The notes: generated from the sequence alone by a model not told the origin. A DNA stretch of 45,045 bases from Erysipelotrichia bacterium (GCA_018333955.1 JAGXSD010000003.1:1-45045); one strand, 5' to 3'. Counted from the first letter of the stretch, positions 1-9,654 are shown. A program made the numbers and translations.

Positions 1-190
1 AGGATCGATTTCTTGGCTTATGAGAAAAGATATCTCTCCCATGGGTTTGGTAAATGTGAACCCATGATTGAAGTGCAAATTTGCTCACGCTTAATTGTTT
101 GGCTAGACTTTGATAACTTCCTCGACCTTCTAAATAGTCTACACATGCTTGAACTATGGTATCAACTGAATATTTCCTCACTCGTCCCAT
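1..190 (-). CDS. IS3-family transposase OrfA, partial (runs off left edge)
   Basis: The minus strand starts at ATG 190-188, behind a GGAGG-type site, and stays open to the window edge. The 63 visible residues begin MGRVRKYSVDTIVQ and contain a helix-turn-helix (SYQSLAKQLSVSKFALQSW), as in the N-terminal DNA-binding protein of IS3/IS150-type elements. In the family, OrfA binds the IS ends and is joined to the OrfB integrase domain by programmed frameshifting; neither OrfB nor the frameshift site is visible here. The gene points away from the ribosomal cluster. The family call is good; the exact IS is unknown. Confidence 0.75.
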   Translation of the reverse strand, partial: MGRVRKYSVDTIVQACVDYLEGRGSYQSLAKQLSVSKFALQSWVHIYQTHGRDIFSHKPRNRS

Positions 191-246
191 TAAAAAACCC
201 TCCACGGTAGCTCTAATTAATTAGAGTGTCTACTTAGGAGGGAGCA
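1..246 (-). mobile_element. End of an IS3-type insertion sequence
   Basis: The partial OrfA plus its upstream flank. A candidate terminal repeat lies at 225-246: read on the minus strand it begins TGCTCC and ends GACACT, and on the plus strand it ends in CA, as IS3-family ends usually do. The boundary is inferred from resemblance to the IS end at the right edge (both 22 nt, TGC...GACACT). No second end or target duplication can be seen. Confidence 0.5.
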
Positions 247-515
247 TATCATACGAGTGCTTGTTTTTTTGTGTTCAGATGACGAGATCTCGAATGAATT
301 TGAATCAATAAGTAGTCGACTAAAATCAAGAATATTTGATAGTTTTTTTCAATATCACTAAAAAAAGACTAAAATATCAGTGATTTCACCATCGTTTGTT
401 GGACTCGAGAGAAGGTTATCACTAACTTTTATTTGGAGGTCTTAGACCATCATTTTAGTCTCTTAAAAAGACATTTTCACAATATTAAAAGAGTTCAAAA
501 AGATTCAAAAAAGGG
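247..515. other. AT-rich spacer between IS end and S10 promoter
   Basis: No supported gene. It holds poly-T and poly-A runs, a short palindrome CGAGATCTCG at 283-292, and an ATCACT/AGTGAT inverted repeat around 353-385. In many Bacillota fusA/tuf lie upstream of rpsJ; they are not here, and the IS marks the edge. Confidence 0.5.
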
Positions 516-544
516 TTGATTTATCTTGCCTCTTCCTTTATACT
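516..544 (+). promoter_or_regulatory. S10 operon promoter
   Basis: TTGATT at 516-521, a 17-nt spacer and TATACT at 539-544 make a good sigma-A-type promoter. It precedes a leader of about 125 nt and then the long run of co-directional ribosomal protein genes, so it probably drives the whole cluster. Confidence 0.8.
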
Positions 545-549
545 ATTGG

Positions 550-677
550 AGCGACTGCGTGGACGTGCAAGGTTGCTGGCACACTGAAATCCGTTGTCAT
601 GGACAGTGAGAAGCCCAGGTAATTTGCATCGAGCAGGTCTAACATGGATCTAGACACAGAAAGATAGGAGGAACTCC
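550..677 (+). promoter_or_regulatory. Structured S10 operon leader (candidate autoregulatory RNA)
   Basis: Nested complementary segments are visible: TGCAA 566-570 with TTGCA 624-628, CTGG 576-579 with CCAG 615-618, and CACTG 582-586 with CAGTG 604-608. A separate hairpin pairs GTCTA 637-641 with TAGAC 651-655, just before the AGGAGG site of rpsJ. A folded leader in front of rpsJ suggests feedback control by an operon product, as L4 does on the E. coli S10 leader, but the structure is not the E. coli one and the ligand is unknown. Confidence 0.5.
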
Positions 678-989
678 ATGGCAAAGAATAAAATTCGCAT
701 CCGCTTAAAAGCTTTTGAATCAAGAACACTTGATGCAGCGGTTGAGAAAATTGTTAGCACTGTGAAAAATCACGGTGTGAAAAAAGTTGTAGGACCAGTA
801 GCACTACCTACAGAACGAGAAATCGTCACCGTTTTACGTGCTGTGCATAAGTATAAGGATTCCCGTGAGCAATTCGAAATTCGTACTCACAAGCGCTTAA
901 TTGAATTGGTAGGTCCAAGTGCAGAAACTATGGACGCGTTAACCCGTTTGGAACTTCCAACTGGTGTTGACATTGAAATCAAACTGTAA
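678..989 (+). CDS. rpsJ: 30S ribosomal protein S10
   Basis: Small-subunit head protein, also a transcription antitermination factor (NusE) that works with NusB. The 103-residue product has the family pattern: an [15 protein letters not shown]-terminus, the GPVALPT loop and a C-terminal [11 protein letters not shown]. An AGGAGG site lies about 7 nt before the ATG. First gene of the S10-spc-alpha cluster, followed 12 nt later by rplC. Length is normal. Confidence 0.97.
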   Translation: MAKNKIRIRLKAFESRTLDAAVEKIVSTVKNHGVKKVVGPVALPTEREIVTVLRAVHKYKDSREQFEIRTHKRLIELVGPSAETMDALTRLELPTGVDIEIKL

Positions 990-1001
990 TCGGAGGTAAT
1001 G

Positions 1002-1685
1002 ATGAAAGGTTTATTAGGACGTAAAGTCGGTATGACCCAAGTATTCACCGAGGATGGGGCACTTATTCCTGTCACGGTTGTAGAAGTTGTTCCTAACGTT
1101 GTCTTACAAAAGAAAACTTTAGAAAACGATGGATATGATGCAGTGCAATTAGGAATTGAAGATGTTAAGTTGCAAAGAGCAACTAAACCAGCCATCGGTC
1201 ATGCGAAAAAAGCAGGGTCCGCTCCCAAGAAATTCGTTCGTGAGATCGCGGGAAATGAATTATTAGGTTTAGAAGTTGGAAATGAAGTTAAAGCAGACTT
1301 ATTTGCTGCTGGCGACATCGTGGATGTACAAGGAACTTCAAAAGGTAAAGGATTTACTGGTGCGATTGTTCGTAACAATCAACGCATGGGTCCTGCATCT
1401 CATGGTTCTGGACATCACCGTGGTATTGGTTCATTAGCCACTATCGGTCGTAACAACGGTATTATCAATAAAGGTCGCATCATGGCGGGTCAAGAAGGTG
1501 GATATACTACGACTAATCGCAATCTTGAAGTGATTAAAGTTGATGCGGAAAATAACTACTTACTATTAAAAGGAAACGTACCTGGACCTAAGAAAGGGTA
1601 TGTTATCGTCAAAACGACCACGAAGCGTGTAAAACAAACTACACCTAAGACTTTAGTTAATCGTGGTGTAGGGCAAGGAGAATAA
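1002..1685 (+). CDS. rplC: 50S ribosomal protein L3
   Basis: Large-subunit assembly protein that reaches towards the peptidyl transferase centre. The family N-terminus [14 protein letters not shown] and the loop [15 protein letters not shown] are present. Two in-frame ATGs occur at 999 and 1002; the GGAGG at 992-996 is 2 nt from the first and 5 nt from the second, so 1002 (MKGLLGRK) is preferred. About 227 residues, slightly longer than usual because of a basic tail. rplD starts 2 nt after its stop. Confidence 0.96.
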   Translation: MKGLLGRKVGMTQVFTEDGALIPVTVVEVVPNVVLQKKTLENDGYDAVQLGIEDVKLQRATKPAIGHAKKAGSAPKKFVREIAGNELLGLEVGNEVKADLFAAGDIVDVQGTSKGKGFTGAIVRNNQRMGPASHGSGHHRGIGSLATIGRNNGIINKGRIMAGQEGGYTTTNRNLEVIKVDAENNYLLLKGNVPGPKKGYVIVKTTTKRVKQTTPKTLVNRGVGQGE

Positions 1686-1687
1686 TC

Positions 1688-2341
1688 ATGGTGAAAGTGA
1701 ATGTACACAATTTAGAAGGTGTAAGCGTTAAAGAAATTTCACTCGAAAGCGAAGTGTTTGGGATTACTCCTAACCGCCAAGTGCTATTCGATGCGGTTGT
1801 TCAACAACGTAACAGTGCACGTCAAGGAACTCATGACACTAAAAACCGCCGCGAAGTTGCTGGTGGTGGCCGTAAGCCTTGGAAACAAAAAGGAACAGGA
1901 CGTGCGCGTCAAGGTTCCATTCGTTCTCCACAATGGCGCGGTGGTGGAATCGTGTTTGGTCCAACTCCACGCTCTTATGGTGGAAAATTAAACAAAAAAG
2001 TAAGAAACTTAGCACTTCGCTCAGCATTGAGCACTAAAGTGTTAGATAACAGCTTAATGGTTGTAGAAAACTTAGTCTTAAGTGTTCCAAAAACTAAAGA
2101 GTTCATCAAAGTTATGGGTAACTTAAAACTTGAAAACAAAACATTGTTCGTAGTAAGCGGACATGAAGAGATCGACAATGCTTTCTTAGCACTTCGTAAC
2201 ATTCCTAATGTAATGTTACTATCAGTTGAAGGTCTTAACGTGTACGACATTCTTAATGCGGATACTCTTGTTTTCACAGAAGTGGCAGCGCTTGAAGCAG
2301 GCGTCTACTTCAATAAAAAAGAAGTGGAGGAGGTTGCATAA
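1688..2341 (+). CDS. rplD: 50S ribosomal protein L4
   Basis: Binds 23S rRNA and lines the peptide exit tunnel. In E. coli and other bacteria it is the autogenous regulator of the S10 operon, which makes it the first candidate ligand for the leader at 550-677. 217 residues; the conserved loop [19 protein letters not shown] and the following [13 protein letters not shown] are intact. Its TAA overlaps the rplW ATG (TAATG), implying translational coupling. Confidence 0.97.
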   Translation: MVKVNVHNLEGVSVKEISLESEVFGITPNRQVLFDAVVQQRNSARQGTHDTKNRREVAGGGRKPWKQKGTGRARQGSIRSPQWRGGGIVFGPTPRSYGGKLNKKVRNLALRSALSTKVLDNSLMVVENLVLSVPKTKEFIKVMGNLKLENKTLFVVSGHEEIDNAFLALRNIPNVMLLSVEGLNVYDILNADTLVFTEVAALEAGVYFNKKEVEEVA

Positions 2342-2628
2342 TGAGTGCACTAAACCCTAGAGACATTATCTTACGCCCAATTATCACTGAGAAATCAGTC
2401 AAGGCTCAAGAAGTCGATAACAAATACACTTTCGCAGTAGCGAAAGGTGCAAACAGAACACAAGTAAGACAAGCTGTCGAAGCTATCTTCAATGTGAAAG
2501 TAGAAAAAGTTAACATTGTGAATGTTCGCCCACGTCTAAAACGTGTTGGTAAATATTCTGGAACCACTAACGCAGTTCGTAAAGCGATCGTTAAGTTGGC
2601 TCAAGGTCAAACTATTAACTTATTCTAA
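2341..2628 (+). CDS. rplW: 50S ribosomal protein L23
   Basis: Located at the exit tunnel, where it docks trigger factor and SRP. 95 residues with the typical start RDIILRPIITEKSV and the VNIVNVRPRLKRVGKYSG region. The ATG overlaps the rplD stop. The 63-nt gap to rplB is the longest gap inside the rpsJ-rplO run and contains a small CGGAA/TTCCG inverted repeat at about 2643-2661. Confidence 0.97.
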   Translation: MSALNPRDIILRPIITEKSVKAQEVDNKYTFAVAKGANRTQVRQAVEAIFNVKVEKVNIVNVRPRLKRVGKYSGTTNAVRKAIVKLAQGQTINLF

Positions 2629-2691
2629 TATTTAAACAATATCGGAAGAACACGCTATTTCCGGAAAAGATGCGATAGGAGGAACTCACGT

Positions 2692-3525
2692 ATGGCGATT
2701 AAAGCCTACAAGCCAACGACCCCAGGTCGTCGTGGCATGACAACCGTGTCTAATGTTGAAATCACAACATCTAGACCAGAACGCTCACTTCTTGAACCTT
2801 TAAAGTCAAAAGGTGGACGTAACAATTTAGGACGCATTACTACCCGTCATCAAGGTGGTGGACATAAAAGAATGTATCGCGTCATCGACTTCAAACGTAA
2901 TAAAGATGGTATTCCAGCAACGGTAAAAACCATTGAGTACGATCCAAACAGATCAGCAAACATCGCGTTAGTTTCATACGCTGATGGTGAAAAACGTTAT
3001 ATCTTAGCTCCTAAAGGGCTAAAAGTTGGTACAGTCATCTTAAGTGGTGAAGGAGCTGACATTAAAGTAGGACATACTTTAGAACTTGGTAAAATGCCTG
3101 AAGGGACTGTTGTTCACAACGTTGAACTTAAGCCTGGAAAAGGTGGACAATTAGCTCGTTCTGCAGGTGTCTCTGCACAAATTCTTGGATCTGAAGATCG
3201 CTACGTTATCGTACGTCTTGGATCTGGAGAAGTTCGTAAGATTTTAAAACAATGCCGTGCAACCGTAGGGACTGTCGGTAATGAAGACCATAACTTAGTT
3301 AACATTGGTAAAGCGGGTCGTACTCGTTGGATGGGTATTCGTCCTACAGTGCGTGGATCTGCGATGAACCCAGTGGATCACCCACACGGTGGTGGTGAAG
3401 GACGTTCTCCAATTGGACGTGTTGCTCCATTAACACCTTGGGGTAAGAAAGCATTAGGATTGAAGACTCGCAAGAAGAAAAACGCTTCGAACAAATACAT
3501 CGTTCGTGGTCGTAAGGCGAAATAA
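2692..3525 (+). CDS. rplB: 50S ribosomal protein L2
   Basis: Subunit-bridging protein needed for association and peptidyl transfer. 277 residues, the usual length. The [17 protein letters not shown] start, [18 protein letters not shown], and the C-terminal [19 protein letters not shown] with the functionally important His are all present. AGGAGG precedes the ATG. Followed by rpsS after 19 nt. Confidence 0.98.
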   Translation: MAIKAYKPTTPGRRGMTTVSNVEITTSRPERSLLEPLKSKGGRNNLGRITTRHQGGGHKRMYRVIDFKRNKDGIPATVKTIEYDPNRSANIALVSYADGEKRYILAPKGLKVGTVILSGEGADIKVGHTLELGKMPEGTVVHNVELKPGKGGQLARSAGVSAQILGSEDRYVIVRLGSGEVRKILKQCRATVGTVGNEDHNLVNIGKAGRTRWMGIRPTVRGSAMNPVDHPHGGGEGRSPIGRVAPLTPWGKKALGLKTRKKKNASNKYIVRGRKAK

Positions 3526-3544
3526 GCGAAAGGAACCATAAAAC

Positions 3545-3817
3545 ATGAGTCGTAGTTTGAAAAAAGGCCCATTCGTAGACGACCACTTAATGAAAAAAGT
3601 GGAAGCCTTGAATGCTAAAGGTAAAAAAGAAGTAATTAAAACATGGTCTCGTCGTTCAACGATTTTCCCACAGTTTGTAGAGCACACTTTTGCGGTCTAC
3701 AATGGAAAAGAACACGTGCCAGTCTATGTCACTGAAGATATGGTTGGTCACAAGCTCGGTGAGTTTGTTCCAACACGTAAATACGGTGGACATGGCGACG
3801 ATAAGAAGGGTAAATAA
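3545..3817 (+). CDS. rpsS: 30S ribosomal protein S19
   Basis: Head protein contacting the A-site finger and S13. 90 residues starting [18 protein letters not shown], with the family core [23 protein letters not shown] and [16 protein letters not shown]. The site upstream (AAAGGAA) is weaker than in neighbouring genes. Canonical position between rplB and rplV. Confidence 0.98.
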   Translation: MSRSLKKGPFVDDHLMKKVEALNAKGKKEVIKTWSRRSTIFPQFVEHTFAVYNGKEHVPVYVTEDMVGHKLGEFVPTRKYGGHGDDKKGK

Positions 3818-3828
3818 AGGAGGGTATC

Positions 3829-4164
3829 ATGGAAGTCAAAGCAACAGCAAAAACAATTCGTGTTACCGCTCGTAAAGCGCGTCTAGCACTAGACTTAATT
3901 CGTGGCAAGGATGTTAAAGAAGCCACAGCGATCTTAAAGTTTACTCCAAATTTCGCAGCTAAAGCTACAGCAAAGGTATTAAAATCAGCTGTCGCTAACG
4001 CAGTAAACAACAATAAACTTGATGAATCAAAGCTATACATCAAAGCATGTTATGCTGATGAAAGCATCACACTCAAACGCTTTATGCCACGTGCAAAAGG
4101 TAGTGCCGCAGCCATTCACAAACGCACCAGTCACATCACAGTTATCGTGGCTGAGCGTGCCTAA
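3829..4164 (+). CDS. rplV: 50S ribosomal protein L22
   Basis: Contacts all 23S domains and extends a beta-hairpin into the exit tunnel, where changes give macrolide resistance. 111 residues. The sequence [18 protein letters not shown] and the hairpin [22 protein letters not shown] match the family with no visible deletion. An AAAGGAGGG site lies just upstream. Confidence 0.97.
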   Translation: MEVKATAKTIRVTARKARLALDLIRGKDVKEATAILKFTPNFAAKATAKVLKSAVANAVNNNKLDESKLYIKACYADESITLKRFMPRAKGSAAAIHKRTSHITVIVAERA

Positions 4165-4176
4165 GGAGGAACAATT

Positions 4177-4962
4177 ATGGGTCAAAAAGTCAGTCCAATA
4201 GGATTACGCGTTGGAATCATCCGTGATTGGGAATCACGTTGGTTTGCAGAAAAAGAATACGGAACTTTACTTGTCGAAGACATTAAAGTCCGTGAATTCT
4301 TAGAGAAAAAACTAAGCAATGCTTTCGTTTCAAGAATTGAAATTGAACGCACAAAAGACACTTTAAATCTAATTGTCCGCTCAGGTCGCCCTGGTGCGGT
4401 CATGGGACAAGAAGGCGCAAACATTAAAGTTCTTATCGAAGCATTAACAAAAATGACTGGTAAGAAAGTTAACGTTAAAGTCTTACAAGTAGCTAACCCT
4501 AACTTAGATGCTACCCTTGTTGCGCAAAAAATCGCGAGTGAATTAGAAGCTCGTAAATCATTTAGAACAGTTCAAAAACGTGCAATCATTGATGCTATGA
4601 AATCAGGAGCAAAAGGAATCAAAACTTTAGTTTCTGGTCGTCTTGGTGGAGCTGATATCGCTCGTAGTGAAGGTTACTCTGAAGGAGTAGTTCCTCTACA
4701 TACACTACGTTCTGATATTGACTACTCACATGCTGAAGCAATGACAACGTATGGTAAATTAGGAGTTAAAGTATGGATTTGCCGTGGTGAAGTTCTTCCT
4801 GGAAACATGGTTGTTGAACCAGAAGCTCCAAAAGAAGCACCTCGTGGTGATCGTCGTGGCCGTGACAACCGTCGTGGTGATCGTCAACGTCCAGTTGCTC
4901 GCGAAGAAAAACGCGAAGCAGTCAAATCTGCTCCTGAAGCTGTTGTTGAAGGAGGAGAATAA
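4177..4962 (+). CDS. rpsC: 30S ribosomal protein S3 with long charged C-terminal tail
   Basis: mRNA entry-site protein with a KH domain. Residues 1-210 show the family: [20 protein letters not shown], the [19 protein letters not shown] loop and the [15 protein letters not shown] region. The product is 261 residues, about 40 longer than B. subtilis S3. The extra part after [13 protein letters not shown] is rich in Arg, Asp and Gly, then Glu, and looks disordered. Such tails vary among bacteria; no function is claimed. Confidence 0.97.
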   Translation: MGQKVSPIGLRVGIIRDWESRWFAEKEYGTLLVEDIKVREFLEKKLSNAFVSRIEIERTKDTLNLIVRSGRPGAVMGQEGANIKVLIEALTKMTGKKVNVKVLQVANPNLDATLVAQKIASELEARKSFRTVQKRAIIDAMKSGAKGIKTLVSGRLGGADIARSEGYSEGVVPLHTLRSDIDYSHAEAMTTYGKLGVKVWICRGEVLPGNMVVEPEAPKEAPRGDRRGRDNRRGDRQRPVAREEKREAVKSAPEAVVEGGE

Positions 4963-4965
4963 ACT

Positions 4966-5382
4966 ATGTTGATGCCAAATAGAACTAAGTTCCGCCGTCC
5001 ACATCGTGTATCTCACGAAGGACGTGCAAAAGCGGGTCGTACAATCGCATTTGGCGAGTTTGGTTTAGTTGCGGAAAGTGGTGCATATGTCACTAACCGT
5101 CAAATCGAAGCAGCTCGTATTGCGATGACACGTTTTATGAAGCGTGGTGGTAAAGTGTGGATTAAAATATTCCCTCACTTAGCAATCACAAAAAAACCAT
5201 TAGAAGTTCGTATGGGATCTGGTAAAGGGGCACCTGAAGGTTGGGTTGCAGTCGTTTCACCAGGACGAGTAATGTTTGAAATTGCTGGCGTCACTGAGGA
5301 TATTGCTAAAGAAGCATTCCGCCTTGCCGCTAACAAACTTCCAGTAAAAACTCGTTTCGTCCGTAAAGGCGAGGAGGAGTAA
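4966..5382 (+). CDS. rplP: 50S ribosomal protein L16
   Basis: Organizes the A-site tRNA region of the large subunit. 138 residues beginning [15 protein letters not shown], with the family blocks [26 protein letters not shown] and [20 protein letters not shown] precedes the start. The rpmC start follows 2 nt after the stop. Confidence 0.97.
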   Translation: MLMPNRTKFRRPHRVSHEGRAKAGRTIAFGEFGLVAESGAYVTNRQIEAARIAMTRFMKRGGKVWIKIFPHLAITKKPLEVRMGSGKGAPEGWVAVVSPGRVMFEIAGVTEDIAKEAFRLAANKLPVKTRFVRKGEEE

Positions 5383-5384
5383 TC

Positions 5385-5594
5385 ATGTTGATCAAAGAGA
5401 TTCGCGAAAAAAGCAATTCTGAATTATACAAAGTCATTGATACCTTAAAAGAAGAGTTGTTTAACCTTCGATTTGCTCAAGCAACAGGTCAGTTAACTAA
5501 TTCTGCTCGTATCAAGACTGTTAGAAAAACGATCGCACGTATCAAAACAGTCATTACTGAACGTGCTATGGAAGCACAGGAGGTTAATGGTTAA
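5385..5594 (+). CDS. rpmC: 50S ribosomal protein L29
   Basis: Small two-helix protein near the exit tunnel. 69 residues; the signature [17 protein letters not shown] followed by [15 protein letters not shown] is typical. The stop overlaps the rpsQ ATG (TAATGG), a coupled pair. Confidence 0.97.
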   Translation: MLIKEIREKSNSELYKVIDTLKEELFNLRFAQATGQLTNSARIKTVRKTIARIKTVITERAMEAQEVNG

Positions 5595-5854
5595 TGGAAC
5601 GCTCAAATCGTAAAGTATACCGTGGAAAAGTAGTTTCTACTGCCATGGAAAAAACCATTGTTGTTGAAATTACAACATCAAAACGTCATCCATTATATGG
5701 AAAACGTGTTAAGTATTCAAAGAAATTTAAAGCTCATGACGAACTCAATGAGGCTGCATTAAATGATGTTGTGGAAATTATGGAAACACGTCCTTTATCA
5801 GCTACTAAACGTTTCCGTTTAGTTAAAATCGTTGAAAAAGCTGTAGTTCTTTAG
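5594..5854 (+). CDS. rpsQ: 30S ribosomal protein S17
   Basis: OB-fold 16S-binding protein. 86 residues with [20 protein letters not shown] and [20 protein letters not shown], plus the C-terminal [16 protein letters not shown]. It overlaps rpmC by one base, and an AGGAGG-type site lies within the end of rpmC. Confidence 0.97.
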   Translation: MERSNRKVYRGKVVSTAMEKTIVVEITTSKRHPLYGKRVKYSKKFKAHDELNEAALNDVVEIMETRPLSATKRFRLVKIVEKAVVL

Positions 5855-5866
5855 AGGAGGGTTATC

Positions 5867-6235
5867 ATGATTCAAAACGAAACAAGATGTAAAGTTGCGG
5901 ATAACACTGGTGCTAAAGAAGTACTAGTGATTCGTGGACTTGGAGGAAGTCGCAGACGCTCTTCCAATATCGGTGACATCGTGGTTTGCGCAGTTAAATC
6001 TGCAACACCTGGTGGAACTGTTAAAAAAGGTGATGTTGTTAAAGCTGTTATTGTTCGCTCAGTGTACGGAATCAACCGTCCTAATGGCGCACGTATCAAA
6101 TTTGATGACAATGCCGTTGTTATCATCAAAGATGACAAAACGCCTCGTGGAACCCGTATCTTCGGTCCAGTGGCTAGAGAACTTCGTGACAAAGACTTTA
6201 TGAAAATTGTGTCTTTAGCACCAGAAGTGTTATAG
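5867..6235 (+). CDS. rplN: 50S ribosomal protein L14
   Basis: Forms intersubunit bridges and is the docking site of the silencing factor RsfS. 122 residues, the universal length, beginning [23 protein letters not shown]-type loops and the C-terminal [16 protein letters not shown] equivalent ([16 protein letters not shown]) are intact. First gene of the classical spc group, but no promoter is visible before it, so it is probably read from the S10 promoter. Confidence 0.98.
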   Translation: MIQNETRCKVADNTGAKEVLVIRGLGGSRRRSSNIGDIVVCAVKSATPGGTVKKGDVVKAVIVRSVYGINRPNGARIKFDDNAVVIIKDDKTPRGTRIFGPVARELRDKDFMKIVSLAPEVL

Positions 6236-6245
6236 GAGAAATGCA

Positions 6246-6554
6246 ATGAAAATCAAAAAAGGCGATACAGTCAAAGTGATCACCGGTGCTAATAAAGGCA
6301 CTATTGGTGAAGTCAAAGCAGTTTTCCCTAAAGAATCAAAAGTGATTGTGGAAGGGGTCAATGTTGCTAAAAAACACTTGAAACCAACACAAGCTAATCC
6401 TGAAGGTGGAATTGTTGAAAAAACATTACCAGTCCATGTTTCAAACGTCATGCTCTACGATGCGAAAGCAAAGAAAGCTAGCCGTGTACGTTATGAGATT
6501 AAGGGTGATAAAAAAGTGCGCGTCTTCACTAAAACAGGCGCAGTAGTCAAATAA
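6246..6554 (+). CDS. rplX: 50S ribosomal protein L24
   Basis: Assembly initiator near the tunnel exit. 102 residues with the KOW motif near the start ([20 protein letters not shown]), then [20 protein letters not shown] and the basic C-terminal part. GGAG lies upstream of the ATG. Canonical position between rplN and rplE. Confidence 0.97.
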   Translation: MKIKKGDTVKVITGANKGTIGEVKAVFPKESKVIVEGVNVAKKHLKPTQANPEGGIVEKTLPVHVSNVMLYDAKAKKASRVRYEIKGDKKVRVFTKTGAVVK

Positions 6555-6568
6555 GGAGGGCTAATGAT

Positions 6569-7120
6569 ATGAACCGCATGAAAGATCTCTATGCTAACAC
6601 AGTCGTTAGCGCACTTATGAAACAATTCAATTACTCATCAGTCATGCAAGTACCTCGTATTGACAAGATTGTTGTCAATATGGGTGTGGGAGATGCAGTC
6701 GCTAACCCTAAACTTCTTGATGAAGCCGTAGTTGAATTACAAGCTATTACAGGTCAAAAAGCTGTAATCACAAAAGCTAAAAAATCTATCGCGAACTTCA
6801 AACTTCGTGAAGGTATGCCAATTGGCGCAAAAGTTACATTACGCGGCGAAAGAATGTATGCATTCTTAGACAAACTTGTTAACGTATCACTTCCACGTGT
6901 ACGTGACTTCCGTGGTGTAAGTTCTGAAGCCTTTGATGGACGTGGTAACTACACTTTAGGGGTAAAAGAACAATTAATCTTCCCTGAAATCAATTACGAT
7001 AAAGTCAACAAAGTTCGTGGTATGGATATTGTTATCGTGACCACAGCACAAAATGATGAGGAAGGCCGTGCACTATTAAGTTCATTAGGTATGCCTTTCA
7101 CTAAGAAAGCAGGTGTGTAA
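6569..7120 (+). CDS. rplE: 50S ribosomal protein L5
   Basis: 5S rRNA-binding protein of the central protuberance. 183 residues with [36 protein letters not shown] and [13 protein letters not shown]. An out-of-frame ATG at 6564 is ignored; GGAGGG at 6555-6560 is 8 nt from the chosen start at 6569. Confidence 0.97.
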   Translation: MNRMKDLYANTVVSALMKQFNYSSVMQVPRIDKIVVNMGVGDAVANPKLLDEAVVELQAITGQKAVITKAKKSIANFKLREGMPIGAKVTLRGERMYAFLDKLVNVSLPRVRDFRGVSSEAFDGRGNYTLGVKEQLIFPEINYDKVNKVRGMDIVIVTTAQNDEEGRALLSSLGMPFTKKAGV

Positions 7121-7123
7121 TTC

Positions 7124-7309
7124 ATGGCTAAAAAATCAATGATCCTTAAATCACAACGTCCTGCTAAATTTGCGGTACGTGCCTACACTCGTTGTGAGCG
7201 TTGTGGACGTCCTCATTCAGTTTTACAAAAATATAAAATCTGCCGTATTTGCTTCAGAGAATTAGCTTATAAAGGCCAAATTCCTGGAGTGAAGAAAGCA
7301 AGCTGGTAG
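7124..7309 (+). CDS. rpsZ: 30S ribosomal protein S14, zinc-binding (type Z)
   Basis: 61-residue short form of S14. Two CxxC pairs (CERCGRP and CRICFREL) bind Zn(II), unlike the longer zinc-free form. It starts 3 nt after the rplE stop. The short zinc form in the spc cluster is usual for Bacillota; a zinc-free paralogue, if any, is outside the window. Confidence 0.96.
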   Translation: MAKKSMILKSQRPAKFAVRAYTRCERCGRPHSVLQKYKICRICFRELAYKGQIPGVKKASW

Positions 7310-7329
7310 TAGAAAGGAGAAGCACTTAA

Positions 7330-7728
7330 ATGATGAGTATTACAGATCCAATTGCAGATTTACTGACTCGTATTCGTAACGCGGTTAACGCGCGTCACGA
7401 AAGTGTAGACATTCCTGCAAGTAAGGAAAAATTAGAAATTGTACGCATTTTAAAAGAAGAGGGCTTTATCCTAGGATACTCCACATCTTCAGATGTTAAA
7501 AAAGTGATTACCGTAACACTTAAATACGGCGCAAACAATCAAAAAGTTATTTCAGGCATCAAACGTATCTCTAAGCCTGGTCTACGTGTTTATGCAGAAG
7601 TTGATAAACTACCACGAGTTCTTAACGGACTTGGTATCGCAATCATTTCTACTTCACACGGTGTGATGACTGACAGAGATGCTCGCAAGAAAAATGTCGG
7701 CGGTGAAGTCATCGCTTACGTTTGGTAA
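7330..7728 (+). CDS. rpsH: 30S ribosomal protein S8
   Basis: Binds 16S helix 21 and is a central assembly protein; in E. coli it represses the spc operon. 132 residues ([18 protein letters not shown]), with the C-terminal [26 protein letters not shown]. Two tandem ATGs exist at 7330 and 7333; AAAGGAGA just upstream favours the first slightly. Confidence 0.97.
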   Translation: MMSITDPIADLLTRIRNAVNARHESVDIPASKEKLEIVRILKEEGFILGYSTSSDVKKVITVTLKYGANNQKVISGIKRISKPGLRVYAEVDKLPRVLNGLGIAIISTSHGVMTDRDARKKNVGGEVIAYVW

Positions 7729-7742
7729 GAAGGAGACACTCA

Positions 7743-8291
7743 ATGTCACGTATCGGAAATAAAACGATTACCATTCCTGCAGGCGTCGAATTTAGCGTTG
7801 CTGCTGGGAATGAAGTTACAGTTACTGGTCCTAAAGGAACTTTAACTCGTAAATTTAGTGATGTCGTTAGCTTTCAAGTCAATGAAAACATCATCACTGT
7901 TTCTCGTGCTAATGATTTAAAGCACACAAAACAACTCCATGGTACAACTCGTGCCTTACTTGCTAACATGATTGAAGGTGTTTCAAACGGCTTCACTCGT
8001 GATTTAGAACTAGTGGGTATTGGTTATAAAGCTGCAGTGGCAGAGGATAAATTAACACTTAACGTTGGTTATTCTCACCCAGTCATCTTCACCATTGAAC
8101 CTGGACTTTCAGTCACTATTGGTAAACCAACAGAAATTAAAGTTCAAGGTATCGATAAACAACGTGTTGGTGAATTTGCAGCAAACGTTCGTGCAGTCCG
8201 TAAGCCTGAACCATACTTAGGTAAAGGAATCAAATACAAAGGTGAAGTCATCCGTCGTAAAGAAGGTAAGACGGCTGGTAAGAAAAAATAG
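7743..8291 (+). CDS. rplF: 50S ribosomal protein L6
   Basis: Near the factor-binding site and sarcin-ricin loop. The reading frame opens earlier, but the ATG at 7743 (MSRIGNKTITIPAGVEF) fits the family start and lies behind AAGGAG. 182 residues; the C-terminal domain carries VGIGYKAAV and RKPEPYLGKGIKYKGEVIRRKEGKTAGK. Confidence 0.97.
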   Translation: MSRIGNKTITIPAGVEFSVAAGNEVTVTGPKGTLTRKFSDVVSFQVNENIITVSRANDLKHTKQLHGTTRALLANMIEGVSNGFTRDLELVGIGYKAAVAEDKLTLNVGYSHPVIFTIEPGLSVTIGKPTEIKVQGIDKQRVGEFAANVRAVRKPEPYLGKGIKYKGEVIRRKEGKTAGKKK

Positions 8292-8308
8292 GAAGGAGAG
8301 GCCATTAA

Positions 8309-8665
8309 ATGATAACCAAATTAGATCGTAATAAAGTGCGTCAAAAACGCCATGCACGTATCCGCAATAAAATTAGTGGTACAGCATCACGCCCTCGTTT
8401 AAGTGTGTTCCGCTCCAACGCTAATATTACCGCTCAACTTATTGATGATGTGAACGGAGTAACCTTAGCATCAGCAAGCAGTATTGACCTTAAATTAGAA
8501 AACGGCTCAAATATTGCAGCAGCAGTTGCAATCGGAACTGAAATCGCAAATCGTGCGAAAAAAGCTAACATTACAACGGTTGTATTTGACCGTGGTGGTT
8601 ACTTGTATCACGGCCGTGTGAAAGCACTCGCCGATGCGGCTAGAGCAGCCGGATTAGAGTTCTAG
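8309..8665 (+). CDS. rplR: 50S ribosomal protein L18
   Basis: 5S rRNA-binding protein. 118 residues beginning [21 protein letters not shown], with [20 protein letters not shown] and the C-terminal [22 protein letters not shown]. Normal length, GGAGAGG site upstream. Confidence 0.97.
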   Translation: MITKLDRNKVRQKRHARIRNKISGTASRPRLSVFRSNANITAQLIDDVNGVTLASASSIDLKLENGSNIAAAVAIGTEIANRAKKANITTVVFDRGGYLYHGRVKALADAARAAGLEF

Positions 8666-8673
8666 GAGGCAAC

Positions 8674-9201
8674 ATGGAAAACAATAAACAAGCAAAACCC
8701 TTCGTAAGAAGAGAAGTAGTTAAAGAATTCGAAGAACGTGTTGTCACCATCAACCGTGTCACTAAAGTTGTGAAAGGTGGACGTCGTTTCCGCTTCTCCG
8801 CATTAGTGGTCATTGGTGATAAAAAAGGACGTGTTGGATTTGGAACAGGAAAAGCAAACGAAGTTCCTGATGCAATCAAAAAAGCAATTGAGGATGCAAA
8901 ACGTAACCTCGTCGTCGTACCTGTAGTGAATAACTCCACTATCCCACATGCAATCACTGGAAACTTTGGTGCTGGATCTGTATTCTTACGTCCTGCAGCT
9001 GAAGGGACTGGGGTTATTGCTGGTGGTGCAGTACGTGCTGTTTTAGAACTTGCTGGAATTACGGATGTCTTGTCTAAAAACTTAGGCTCACGTACTCCAA
9101 TCAACATGGTTCGTGCCACTTTTGAGGCATTAACTCAATTGAAAACTGTTAAATCTGTAGCAAAACTTCGCGAGAAGAAAATTGCTGAGATCCGCGGTTA
9201 A
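8674..9201 (+). CDS. rpsE: 30S ribosomal protein S5
   Basis: Decoding-fidelity protein at the mRNA entry; changes in its N-terminal loop give spectinomycin resistance. 175 residues with [37 protein letters not shown] and [18 protein letters not shown]. Only 11 nt separate it from rplO: the rpmD gene normally found here is absent. Confidence 0.97.
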   Translation: MENNKQAKPFVRREVVKEFEERVVTINRVTKVVKGGRRFRFSALVVIGDKKGRVGFGTGKANEVPDAIKKAIEDAKRNLVVVPVVNNSTIPHAITGNFGAGSVFLRPAAEGTGVIAGGAVRAVLELAGITDVLSKNLGSRTPINMVRATFEALTQLKTVKSVAKLREKKIAEIRG

Positions 9202-9212
9202 GGAGAGAACGC

Positions 9213-9653
9213 ATGAAACTACATGAATTACAATATAACGAAGGAGCTCGCTCCTCTCGTAAACGTCTTGGTCGTGGACAAGGTTCTGGCCAAGGTAAGA
9301 CTGCGGGTAAAGGTCACAAAGGACAAAATGCTCGTAGTGGAGGAGGAGTCCCACTAGGATTTGAAGGGGGTCAAACTCCATTATTCCGTCGTATTCCAAA
9401 ACGCGGATTCACCAATCGTACTCGTAAAGAATATGCAATCGTCAATGTAAGTTCACTTGATATCTTTGACAACGGAACAGTCGTTACACCAGAACTTCTG
9501 ATGGAAACTGGACTAGTCAAGAAATCATTGGATGGGATTAAGATTTTAGGTAATGGAGAACTTTCTAAGAAGTTAACTGTCAATGCCAATAAATTTTCAA
9601 AATCAGCGGTGGTTGTGATTGAAACTGCAGGCGGAAGTGTTGTGGTGATCTAA
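9213..9653 (+). CDS. rplO: 50S ribosomal protein L15
   Basis: Late-assembly large-subunit protein. 146 residues: [39 protein letters not shown] and [17 protein letters not shown] match the family. It follows rpsE directly because rpmD (L30) is missing. The secY ATG begins 1 nt after its stop. Confidence 0.97.
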   Translation: MKLHELQYNEGARSSRKRLGRGQGSGQGKTAGKGHKGQNARSGGGVPLGFEGGQTPLFRRIPKRGFTNRTRKEYAIVNVSSLDIFDNGTVVTPELLMETGLVKKSLDGIKILGNGELSKKLTVNANKFSKSAVVVIETAGGSVVVI

Positions 9654-9654
9654 T

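Noticed and set aside
13-210. Plus-strand reading frame at the left edge
   Set aside because: It is antisense to the clear IS OrfA frame on the minus strand and has no ribosome site.
225-246. Left and right IS fragments as two halves of one IS copy
   Set aside because: The candidate 22-nt ends agree at only about half the positions, so identity cannot be claimed.
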